The position numbers were made by a program, and so were the translations under genes. Of a stretch of DNA of 64,000 nucleotides, positions 49,462-59,206 are shown piece by piece. The stretch covers positions 4,650,001 through 4,714,000 of the forward strand of contig JAHLEZ010000002.1 in NCBI GenBank assembly GCA_020726505.1. The letters run 5' to 3'. The notes under the pieces were generated by a model. That model did no database searches and was not told where the DNA came from. It was given only the letters and a program-made list of their open reading frames with translations. Source of the stretch: Leptodontidium sp. MPI-SDFR-AT-0119. Taxonomy: Eukaryota > Ascomycota > Leotiomycetes > Helotiales > Leptodontidiaceae. The stretch's first letter is position 1; every line of letters begins with the position of its first letter.

Positions 49462-50275
49462 CTAGAGAGCAGCTTTAGGAGATTTAGGACCAAGAATATC
49501 ATCCATCAGCCCACTCCACAATTCCTTGATGACGCCCGGCTCTTTACTATTGGTCTCAGGAAGAAGCGTCGAGAACGCAGCAGTCAATTGTCCAATATCG
49601 ACATCCAAGCCATCATTCCCCACAACCTCGCTCATGGCAGCCGGAGCAACATTCTCCGGATGCGAAGCCATAATGCTGATCTCAGGTCTAGGGACAGCCT
49701 CATCGAGAGACTCGAGAGCGTTGCCTGACCCCGGCGAGCGGTCCGGGTTGTAGTTATCTGGGAGGAGCGGGACGCGGAGTTTCTGGAAGGGGTTCGCGGG
49801 CTCCGCGGGGGGGATCTCGGGGAAGAAGAAGAAATCGATTGTGGAGTTGTCACCCGCGGATTGTTTGGGTGCTGAGGTGCGGAAACCTTGCATTAAGGGG
49901 ATGGTGCGTGTTGTTGTGGGCGTCGGTCGGTGCATTCCTGATGTGTGGAAGCTGTGTGATCCCACGATGTCGTGGGCGGCGAGTCGGTCCACTAACTGTG
50001 ATGTGTGAGTAAAATGAACTGGAGTGAAATGGAATGGATTGGGGAAGTAGGTTGAGAAGAGTGATCTGATGAAGACATACCTCGATTTTGTTGCCAATGG
50101 GGTTTAATTGTCTTTTCTTGCATTCTGCTCGGAGGTCTTTCAGATTGCGGGGTAAGTATCTCGAAGCTCGAGATTGAGCATCGAGAAGTCCAGATGGACG
50201 GCCAGCGTTGGCACTGGAACTGATACTTCGTACCGCATGGGTGAACTTGGTAACTGGAGGTGTAACTCTAGACAT
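49462..50275 (-). CDS. Mitochondrial SAP-domain protein, Aim34-like
   Basis: Two exons (50275-50081 and 49995-49462) give 242 residues. Residues 1-40 are basic and Ser-rich without acids (RVTPPVTKFTHAVRSISSSANAGRPSG), a likely mitochondrial import signal. A SAP helix-extended-loop-helix motif spans about 41-75 (LPRNLKDLRAECKKRQLNPIGNKIELVDRLAAHDI), split by the intron. The remainder is Pro-rich and weakly conserved, ending in a small helical block near LWSGLMDDILGPKS. Yeast Aim34 is a mitochondrial SAP protein of unclear role. The assignment rests on the SAP domain and layout, not on a search. Confidence 0.7.
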
Positions 50276-51504
50276 GTTGATGGTGTTTGTTGTTGAGGAA
50301 GAAGTTGTAAGATAAGGGGGAGTTGGAGGAGAGTAGAGTAGATAGATAGCTGAACCGCCGAAAGCTGGGGTAAATTGAACAGCAAGCGAGGCAGGATGAT
50401 AAGTAGCAGAGGGTAGAACAAGAGAACGAGAGAACAAGTGACCGCAGGAAAGTGGCAGCAGGATCAATTTATTGTTCCCAGAGATGAGGGTGAGACCCTT
50501 GCCGTCTTGATTACTGGTCAGGCTTACAAAGTCTCAGGAGATGATTCGATTGAGCTGAGTTGTGCAGTGCTGGGCTGTTGTTGAGATGCCTCTCGGCGTT
50601 GCAGGGGAGCTCTTTAGCGGCAGATCACTCTCAACAATGAGTGCACCGACCCTTCAACACGTTCCCCAGGAACTGGCTGACGGTGAAGGGAAGCGGTGAG
50701 GCGTCGTTCGGCGACCGAGACTTCGGGAAGAATGTTGCACACCAGGGTACGACAAACATTCAAATATGATCTTGATACTGTACAGTACCGTATCCGTTCG
50801 TCAACAGCTCAAGAGTCACATCTCATCATGTTGAGCTTCAGAACCCCTTATTTAGTGTCGAGTTAGACCCTATCTTCCATTCTCCACTTGCGACTTTAGG
50901 TGCCGCGCACCGTCCAAGTACCGGGGACTATGGCCCGGGAGCACGCCGGCTTGGCAGGTAAAGTTATCTTTAGCTTCCATTGCTGTCAGCTTGAACTTGC
51001 AACTCTTGCCTGTATCAAGTCGGAGGGAGCAGGTTTCGAACAGAAGTCAAGACAAGATCCGTATCCAAGAGGCCAGACGAAGCAACAACAACAAAACAGA
51101 TAGTTGCTGAATGATTCTTTGATTTGGAATTAAGTCCGTGGACTACGATGAAATTCGAAGGGTATCCCCAAGTAAAAGTCATGCTTGGAAGCACAACAAG
51201 CCTTAACCACGCTCCACAAACATGCTGCAGGTACGAGTATGTACAGCCAAATGACCTCCAAGACATCCCAAACGCCGCGCCAAGTGCACAAAGATCCCTC
51301 CCATTCAGGCCGCTGTCTGTCTGTCTGTCTGACGAGTCTCTTCATTAGGCTCTCAAGACCATGTCCCACCACCTCTTTCGACTTTCATGAATCTCATCTT
51401 GGCCGTCTTTCGTAACTGATCCCGGGCTCTTCCCCCCTTTCGCGACCCATTCTGTTGGTCCGCATGTATTCATGACAAAAAGAAATGTTCCTTCCAGATT
51501 TGCT
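50276..51504. other. Intergenic region of 1.2 kb
   Basis: Promoter of the Aim34-like gene and 3' flank of ICE2. A short CTGT repeat lies at 51313-51331. No gene was seen. Confidence 0.5.
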
Positions 51505-52922
51505 TTAATCTGTCTTCCAGTGGCTCGTCAGGGAATCGTCCACCCAATCTTCTTTTCCGAGATAGAGCTCCAATGAATATAGTGCCATTGTCGCTGCCAC
51601 GTTGATCCATCGCCAGATATTCCCACCAGAATCACCGCCCTGCATCATCCACCACTCAGCTTGATTTCCCTCGGCCGAGGTAGTAGAGAAATGCTGCATG
51701 AGAAGACTCGTATACACGGCCACGAGAATGCTCGGACTGAACCAGCTAAGAAGTCCCAGAATCTTTCCAGCTCCGTCGCTGTCTTCAAGACTTGGTTCCT
51801 GAGATAGAGCTCTTGACCCGGATTCCCTTACTGCGGGAATAATTCTTGTAGCCGCATAGAATACGAAGATTCGATAGGCCAGCGATATGATGACCGAGGG
51901 TGTGATGGTCTGGAACGCAGCGTACAGGAATGTGAATCCTGAGAGCACTGCCGATGGTAACGTGGATAGAATGTATAAAATCGTGCTATATGAGGCCATG
52001 ATGATCGGAGGGAATGGGGGAAATTCGGGTTGAGCTGGAGGCGGCGGGGGTCCCGAAGTTGGCAGATAGTCGGTGAAGATCTGATAGATGCAGAGCACCA
52101 CATATGCAAAGAGCAAAGAGCTCTCCACTGGATTTCCTCTTCCACTGCCAATTCCCCATGCGCAAAGGAACACTGCACACGTAATTGTAACTCCAATAAG
52201 AGTAGCATCCACGTTGCCTATCTCTGGGAAGTTCATTATGCGCCAGAGGAAGTAGACGGAGCTGGAGATGATCGAGCCGGAAACGACGAGTAAACCGATC
52301 TGTGAGTTGTTAGCTATAAATCCAAAAATAGCAGAGTTATGTATGTACCATCCACAAATCGCTTCGTCCGCGGTTGACGAGCCATCTCGTAATTTGGCCA
52401 GCAGCTTGGATGACCAACAAACTGCAGAACCCCTCCGCCAGTTGGAAAAACGGAGTCGAGTATCTGAGGAGTTTGTCCCACGTCCCAACTGTCAACATCT
52501 CTAATAGCCCACCAGCGCCAAATATCCATTCCTTGACGCTCGAATCGTGCGATCTTTTCACATCAAAGGTTCTCGCAACCCAATCTCCGCTATTATTCGC
52601 ATCGACAGCGAACCGGTTCATGCTCCAGATCAGCAGCCCTGGGATCAGCACCCACTGCGCCAGCCCGATTATCTTCACTAACGCCCATCGTATCCTCGAG
52701 TTGTCCGGTGTTGCTAACTTCAGTGTCGAATAAAAGAAGTAGAAGTAGAACAGGCTCAGCGAGAAAGCCAGTCCACACTCTCGTCCGCCAACTATTCAGG
52801 AATTAGTACACCGTATACTATCCGCAAAGCCTCGGAATCAACGTACCATCAAACGCGATGGGGATACTCAGAATAATCGACAAGAGGAAGATTGCAGATG
52901 AGCAAACCCGGAATAACCACAT
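51505..52922 (-). CDS. ICE2: ER membrane protein Ice2
   Basis: Three exons (52922-52847, 52791-52349, 52299-51505) give 437 residues. The protein is very hydrophobic, with about eight to ten predicted membrane helices. It begins MWLFRVCSSAIFLLSIILSIPIAFDVGGRECGLAFSLSLF, the hallmark of the Ice2 family. Yeast Ice2 shapes cortical ER and opposes the Nem1-Spo7 phosphatase, so favouring membrane lipid synthesis; the Nem1 homologue lies about 20 kb away in this window, though linkage need not be functional. A Pro-rich loop (TSGPPPPPAQPEFPPFPP) precedes a later helix. The start is fixed by the family N-terminus; the frame upstream is open but not conserved. It diverges from MYG1. Confidence 0.9.
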
Positions 52923-53685
52923 GCCAAAGCGCTGTATGCGCCGAGCGTGCGTTGAAGCGCGCCCAGCTTGGTGTTTCTGGTATTCCGCGCCTCGTAAAAG
53001 GCCTTGAAGTCGAAGAAAACGCGTCGCCGAGCTGTGATCGTGGTTCTTGGATGTTCCTGCGTTGCGAAAACTCGTCTCTTTGCCCTCCCACAGGAGCTGT
53101 GCTTGTTATCAGGCGCTTCGAGGCGCTAAGCTCTTATCGCAGAAAAGTGCAGCTGGGCGGATGATGAAATAGCTGTGTGACCGCGATCTGCTTGGACGAT
53201 GACTCTGATTTCTGGGCTGCCTCTTGAACTGGTAGGTACCTAGGTAGGCCGCAGAGGAGGGTGGTGCAAACCTGCGAGACGTTGCCTGGCCTGAGTGAGT
53301 TGCGCCAATGATCTCTCTTCTCGCGTGCGTTCAAGGGTCTGGTCCTGATCTCAGGGCAAGATCCGCATGTGTCAAGGTTCTTGGAAGATGTCGCGAAAGT
53401 CACCAACTACCGTGGGACTTCAAATTTTCAGCAGGATATTGTAGTTGAATAGCGAAATCGCTGCGCAAAAGTAGAGGCGTGAATCCCAAGAGAGGAAAAG
53501 GAAGAATGAAGTGTTCAAAGTTTCTCCTAAAGGAGAATATTTCACTCGCATGGGTATTTTCAATGTGTATCTAGAAAAATCCAGTCTAGACCTATTTAGT
53601 CAAATTTAGCTGCATCGCCAAACCACCTTCGCCAAAATTATATTCAAAGGAAAGCCAGCCAACACCACCTTCCCACGTATCTTTT
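52923..53685. promoter_or_regulatory. Head-to-head promoter region, ICE2 / MYG1
   Basis: A 763-base gap lies between divergent starts and should contain both promoters. No factor site was assigned. Confidence 0.45.
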
Positions 53686-54759
53686 ATGATCCGCAATACC
53701 CTCAGAATGGCAGAAGCAAGTGCAAAAAGACTCAAGATCTCCCCGGTCACCATCGGTACCCACAATGGCCACTTCCACGCAGATGAGGCTTTGGCGGTGT
53801 ACATGCTTCGATTGCTCCCCACATACAGCTCCTCTCAACTCGTCCGAACTCGAGATCCAGCCATCCTCCAAACCTGCCACACCGTCGTCGATGTCGGTGG
53901 AGAGTACGATGCCTCGGCCAATCGATACGATCACCACCAGCGCACATTCAACACGACCTTCCCGAACCGTCCAACCAAGCTCTCCTCTGCAGGACTAGTG
54001 TACATGCATTTTGGCAAAGCCATTATCGCGCAAAAGTTGGGTGTCTCTGAGGATGCGGAAGAGGTCGCTGTTATCTGGAACAAGATCTACGAGAGCTTCA
54101 TTGAAGCTTTGGACGCCCATGACAATGGGATCTCAGCTTACGATCCCAAGGCCATCTCAGCCGCTGGTCTGGAAAAGAGATTCAGCGATGGAGGATTCTC
54201 GTTGGGAGCTATGGTCTCAAGACTGAACCCCAACTGGAACGACCCTACACCTTCCGATCCAGTCGAGGCACAAGCTGTTGAGGATGAGAAGTTCTTGGTG
54301 GCGAGTGGACGTATGGGCGAGGAGTTCTCGAGAGATCTGGATTACTATGCGAAGTCTTGGTTGCCAGCTCGGGAGATTGTTCACAAGGCATATGCGAATC
54401 GGTTGGAGTATGATTCAAAGGGAAGAATCCTGGTATTCGATGGACAATCTGTGCCTTGGAAGGATCATCTCTACACTCTCGAGGGCCAGGATGGTGGTGA
54501 ATCAAAGGTTCTATACGTCTTGTACCCAGAGAAGGCAACGCCTGATGCGAAGTGGAGAATCCAGTGTGTACCAGTCACCAAGGACTCCTTTGAGAGCAGA
54601 AAGCCATTGCCCGAGGCATGGAGAGGATTCAGAGACGAGAAGTTGGATGAGATCTCTGGAGTTAGTGGCGGTGTCTTTGTACATGCTGCTGGATTCATTG
54701 GTGGCAACAAGTCTTTCGAGGGTGCGAAGGCTATGGCTATCAAGGCGCTTGATCTTTGA
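53686..54759 (+). CDS. MYG1 family exonuclease (UPF0160)
   Basis: A single exon of 357 residues. It begins with a short basic segment (MIRNTLRMAEASAKRLKIS) that could target mitochondria; an internal Met8 could give a second form. The DHH-type metal motifs are present: VTIGTHNGHFHADEALAVYML, TCHTVVDVGGEYDASANRYDHHQ and LDAHDNGISAYD. MYG1 is described as a 3'-5' RNA exonuclease of nucleus and mitochondrion that tunes ribosomal and mitochondrial RNA. The length and the closing block GVFVHAAGFIGGNKSFEGAKAMA match the family. It is intronless, unlike most neighbours. Confidence 0.93.
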   Translation: MIRNTLRMAEASAKRLKISPVTIGTHNGHFHADEALAVYMLRLLPTYSSSQLVRTRDPAILQTCHTVVDVGGEYDASANRYDHHQRTFNTTFPNRPTKLSSAGLVYMHFGKAIIAQKLGVSEDAEEVAVIWNKIYESFIEALDAHDNGISAYDPKAISAAGLEKRFSDGGFSLGAMVSRLNPNWNDPTPSDPVEAQAVEDEKFLVASGRMGEEFSRDLDYYAKSWLPAREIVHKAYANRLEYDSKGRILVFDGQSVPWKDHLYTLEGQDGGESKVLYVLYPEKATPDAKWRIQCVPVTKDSFESRKPLPEAWRGFRDEKLDEISGVSGGVFVHAAGFIGGNKSFEGAKAMAIKALDL

Positions 54760-55175
54760 ATATGGACGGGTTCGGGTTCGGGATGCATTGCAAGGCGTTG
54801 GTGGAATGGAAAAGCTTGCGAGCTAGATGCATGTGTTATGACAAAATGATCTGCCAAGAACTGCAAAGCAATGGAGAGAGACATGCACAAGAGAACAGAA
54901 GTGCGTATGTTTTTGTAATTTCCTGTTTTTGTGATTTCCATACAAAGCTCAAAGCTACGAAGAGCATAAAAGTCTCGCATTCTGGCCCCAACCCCCAAGA
55001 CTAATATCGGAACCATGAACTACAACATGTACAGTGAAAACCCGTTTCAAAGCCCGTAGACCGTCATAATCCTCAGAACGCCATTGCAATTGCCATCAGT
55101 CGTAAATCCCCCCAAGCAAAGAAGAAGCCTCCGAACGCGCCCATCGTCCCATCGTTGTATCCGTCCGTCCATCAT
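54760..55175. other. Convergent 3' region
   Basis: Trailer space between MYG1 and the endosulfine gene. Nothing further was seen. Confidence 0.5.
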
Positions 55176-55695
55176 CTATCTTCTGATTGGGATGCCCTCC
55201 TTCGCAGCTGGTGGGCTGTTACTACCGACGGCTCTCTCGCCCTTCTTCTCCTTGTCATCGACCTCATCGGCACTTGTCTCTCTGTTCAAGAAGCTGCTCT
55301 CCTTCACTGGGCTTCCGCTCGGAAAACCACCGGCTCCAACATGCATGACATTGCTGTTTCCGCTGCCGCCCTGGCTCGCATTGCCGACGCCGGGGGAGGA
55401 GAGATGAGGGATATTTTCGGGGGAAGGGTGTTGGGAGCCAACGCTGCCTGTGTCGACTTCAGACGCCTTGCCGGCTTTGGAGAGAGCGTAATCGCCCGAA
55501 TCAAAGTACTTCCGCTCTTTGAGGTGTTTCGCAAGGTGGTCAGACTTCGAGGGGAGCTTGCCGTACAAACGGAAGAGGCGCTGCTCATCAGGAGAGAGTG
55601 ACTGTATCTTGTTGTTAGTGCTGGGGTAGGAGGGGGCTCTTAAGGGTGCTCCAACGTACGTTGATATCGACCTTGTTCTTTTGGTGGGGGTTCAT
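55176..55695 (-). CDS. Endosulfine family protein (Igo1/2-like PP2A inhibitor)
   Basis: Two exons (55695-55660 and 55601-55176) give 153 residues. The conserved core NPHQKNKVDINSLSPDEQRLFRLYGKLP...KERKYFDSGDYALSKAG contains the signature FDSGDY with Ser47, the residue phosphorylated by Greatwall/Rim15 in yeast and animals. Phospho-endosulfine inhibits PP2A-B55, protecting stress and quiescence mRNAs and controlling mitotic entry. The C-terminal 90 residues are disordered, Gly/Ser-rich and variable. The intron separates KVDIN from SLSPDEQ. Together with the PKA regulatory subunit it places two nutrient-signalling components in the window, 36 kb apart. Confidence 0.93.
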
Positions 55696-56751
55696 CTTGA
55701 CGTTGTCTTGGGTGCGCCGGCGTGGATGTGTAACGGAAATGCGCACGTAGATTCGGAAGAGTTGGGGATCGTAGTCGAGTGTTTGTATTGCTTGCTTGCT
55801 ATCGTGCTTTGAGAATTTATTTGGGGCTCAGTTGCGTTGTCTGGTTGTTTGGTGACGAAGGCCAAACGTAGTTGCCAAAACAGAATCCCTGTACGCTAGC
55901 AACGAGGGGTAACTGATAGCCCAATCACTGCCGAGCATTGCCCTGGGGTTACAGTACTGGTAGGGTTTCAAAGCAACGCCTTTTGTGATTGATCGGAATT
56001 GATTATGCGACTTTGGAGGAATGCAGCAGAGTTGAGATCGACAGGAGTTTTAACAAAGAGAGCAACTTGGAGGGTCGAAGTTTTTGTTATTGAACTCTCT
56101 CTGCCTTGAGCTTTGACGGAAACCGGGCGATGATCCTGAACGGTTTGGATAAGAGCTGCTTCGCTTAAATTCCGAGGTTTCTTGGTGGAAATTTATTTCT
56201 TACTCTCACCACCACACACCCGTTACAGAAGCAACAAATCAACTGTTCACAATCCCACCTGGTCCATATTGAAGGCGATATTCCTACCAGTGACGTAAGT
56301 TGTCTGCATGCATTTCACCAATATCTCTCTATTCTATATTTCACTATCTCACTGTCACCTCAGATACGCAAGCATTGCCTCATGAGTGCATGAGCATTAT
56401 CGGGCGAGAATTCATCAGAGCCTTAGTAAATCGTCCCTGACTGCCGTCTTTCGTACGATTTTTGGTCACTTGTCCAAAATCAAGTTCATCAATTGGACCG
56501 ATTACCTGAGTCAGAGGCATTGGCTCCCGTCTTATTCCTAAAAATCCAAGATCCTCTCAAACTCTAGAGATCACCTACCCCGCAGCGAACTAGACAGTGT
56601 CCTCACTTCACCGGAGGGGAGCATCCGATTCGTCTTGCAGCATACAGCCAACCACCAGAGTTTCCTGGCGTCTTGACGAGGAGTTTTTCCGAGTTCCAGC
56701 CTAGCATCTTAGCTATTACATTCCCGTCTGGACAGTTGACGAGATATCAAG
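55696..56751. promoter_or_regulatory. Head-to-head upstream region, endosulfine / SFM1
   Basis: A 1.06 kb gap lies between divergent starts. No open frame with coding character was found and no specific regulatory site was assigned. Confidence 0.45.
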
Positions 56752-57567
56752 ATGACTTCAAAGACCTATATCGTTGAACATCTTGATGATGAACTTGGTC
56801 CATGGTCTGAGTTGGAATACGTGACCATTGCCAAGGAGTCACACCAGGCAGGTGCAAAGTTCTGTTTATCATCAGTTCCTCCTTCTTTGGTGCTGCCCGA
56901 GGCCTTGAAGGCTGTACCAGGTTTCACAGCAGATGGCAATAGCGTTGAGACAATATATGCCAACGATAAGAGCAGAGTGTGTTTGTTGGATCCATCAGCC
57001 ACCAAGGAATTGAGCCCGGAGGACGGAGACACCTTTGACGTCTTCCTGTTTGGTGGGATTTTAGGTGAGATATTCTTTCTATTATTGAGTGAAGATCTTC
57101 AATACTGACATAATCAGGGGACGATCCACCACGAGGTTTGTGCATGAGACCATGAAGTGGTACGCAACTGACCCGTTCCAGATAGAACCTCCGAATTGAG
57201 AAAGAAGGGATTCGAGGGGCGACGTCTTGGTCCAAAGCAGATGACGACTGATACCGCAGTTAGAGTAACAAGGCTCGTGGCGCAAGAAAAGAGTAAGGAA
57301 ACAACACCGAATCACTCGTTCAGTACTGACATCACCGAGTCCCACTGGATAAAATCGAGTACGTTGATTATCCAGAACTTCGAATCAACAAAAATGAGAG
57401 CACAGAGATGCCATTTCGCTACGTCAAAGGAGCAAACGGTGAATCAATAATGCCAGAGGTTTGCCTGCACCAAGACCAACAGTTTAGAAATGACTGCTAA
57501 TATCGGCTAGGGGATGATTGAGCTGATCAAGAAAGATTCCGAGAAGGGATTTGGCGATCTGTTCTGA
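56752..57567 (+). CDS. SFM1: SPOUT methyltransferase Sfm1-like (ribosomal protein S3 arginine methyltransferase)
   Basis: Five exons (56752-57064, 57118-57135, 57182-57292, 57340-57458, 57511-57567) give 205 residues. Motifs: KTYIVEHLDDELGPWSELEY at the N-terminus, FDVFLFGGILGDDPPRDRTSELRKKGFEGRRLGPKQMTTDTAVRV forming the knotted SAM site, and IEYVDYPEL...STEMPFRYVKGANGESIMPEGMIELIKKD at the C-terminus. Yeast Sfm1 methylates Arg146 of Rps3. Exon 2 is only 18 nt (the middle of GDDPPRD). The third intron ends at a GAG acceptor (57339), unusual but the only choice that keeps phase. The many tiny exons made the gene easy to miss in frame-by-frame reading. Confidence 0.87.
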
Positions 57568-59206
57568 GATGGGAGGGTCTCGGGAGACTGCAGGTATCGT
57601 GAGCAGACGTGCATTGGGTGGATTGTCCCATCCAATGAGTGACAATCTCTCTTGTCTTGCAAATATGGAGAGCCGGCCACAAGGTTCGGAGAAAGAAGCT
57701 CTTGAAAGAAGGTTAGGTTGTTACAAAATACACTGAGTATAGCCAAAGCAGAAGCATGATTTCCCAGCGTTCTAGGACCAAACTGCAAGTTAAAAGTCAA
57801 GCCAAAAGTGAGAAATCAGGTGCTTACAAGATTTTGAACTCAGCTATCAACACTGCACTCTGTAGATCGTCGAAGGGCTCATTCCAACAGAATCGTACAG
57901 TCAGCTTGATTAAGACAATGACACTTCTTCAACCTATGACTTTGAAAGGGGGATCTCCAAATATCACCATGTCACAATACAATCTAACCGAATTCCACAA
58001 GTTCTTGAACAATTGACCTTCCCAGGATCAAGTCGATCCTTGAAACGCAGCTGGAAATCCCAGGGAGAATAAGATGGGCAAATTCCGTCCGGAAAGTCGA
58101 TCAGACAGAACTTGATGTGTGTACCACTCAACAAATCGGCTTCCGGACAGACCATCTAGCCACCCAACAAGTAGCCTGGCATTTTCTCCAGCAAAGCACC
58201 TTGGATAGAATCTTTCAATTGCTGCAATGCGAGCCGATCAGAATCTCCAAACCTTCTTTGCTTCTCTAGTAGCTGCTGCTTGGTAATGTCTGATAAGTGG
58301 GATTTGCGCTTATCAGAAGCTAGGTTTCCCATGCGATTCGTGGGGTGTAACAAGAGGCGGATGGTCAAACTGCACTTGACACTGGTCCTGCCAGGTGGCG
58401 TATTGAATCGCCTGCAGGCCTGAGAAGGGCACCCGATCCTACTATCTATCCTAGTAAAAGCACTCTGTTGCTTTTCGTAGCCGTAGTGATTGATCCGTCG
58501 GTACAGCGTGGAAAGCCAGTTCTTGTCAGGTTCCAGATGACTTTCTTGATAGTGAGCTGAGTGAGATGCCTGGGACAATTTGCCTAAAACTGTAAGATAA
58601 GAATCTCCCAGATTTTGACAATGGAATTCTCCAAGTACTCAAAAACAGTTGGAACATCCACACCCTGAGATCCGGTTACAGTTGCATTTGATGTTCGATG
58701 GTGTCCGAGATCCCCTTAAATTAGATCTTGCCAAGTCCATCGACGACCAGCATCTCAGCTCCCAAGGCTGAATCCGAGGAACATCAACCTCAAAGCTTGA
58801 ACAAAGGCTAGCGAGCCGCCTCACGAATTCGATCGAAGAGTCTCGATTTCAATTCTTTCTGTTGGACAGATATCATACATAAGGTCTAGATTCCCTCATT
58901 CTAAATTATAGTCTCGGTACCTGTCGCTATCGTTATTGAGCATAAGCTCCCGAGTTTCAAGCACCGAAAAATTGTCCGAACTGAGCCGCGTGGCTGTTTA
59001 CAGTGCAGTTGCATCCTGGGTGGCTCAGGTACTCGTTAGCTCCCTTTTAGAGAACAGGACAGGAAACCTCTCCTCCAAACACCTGCCTTGCCTATCTTAC
59101 TACCTGGCTTCAACAAGAAGTTTTGTCTTCATGACAACCACGTTTGCGACGACGCGCATCTAGCAAAACTCGTCAGCTTGGATTTCCCCGAGCGGAATTT
59201 CCTACG
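57568..59206. other. Region without an accepted gene; possible decayed coding remnants on the minus strand
   Basis: On the minus strand, an open frame at 58156-58578 (140 codons, no initial ATG) and another stretch near 58590-58720 look protein-like: charged helices such as LSDITKQQLLEKQRRFGDSDRLALQQLKDSI, and DVPTVFEYLENSIVKIWEILIL. I could not join them or name a family. They may be part of a missed multi-exon gene or a dead one. The last 250 bases should be the KEX1 promoter and leader. Confidence 0.35.
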
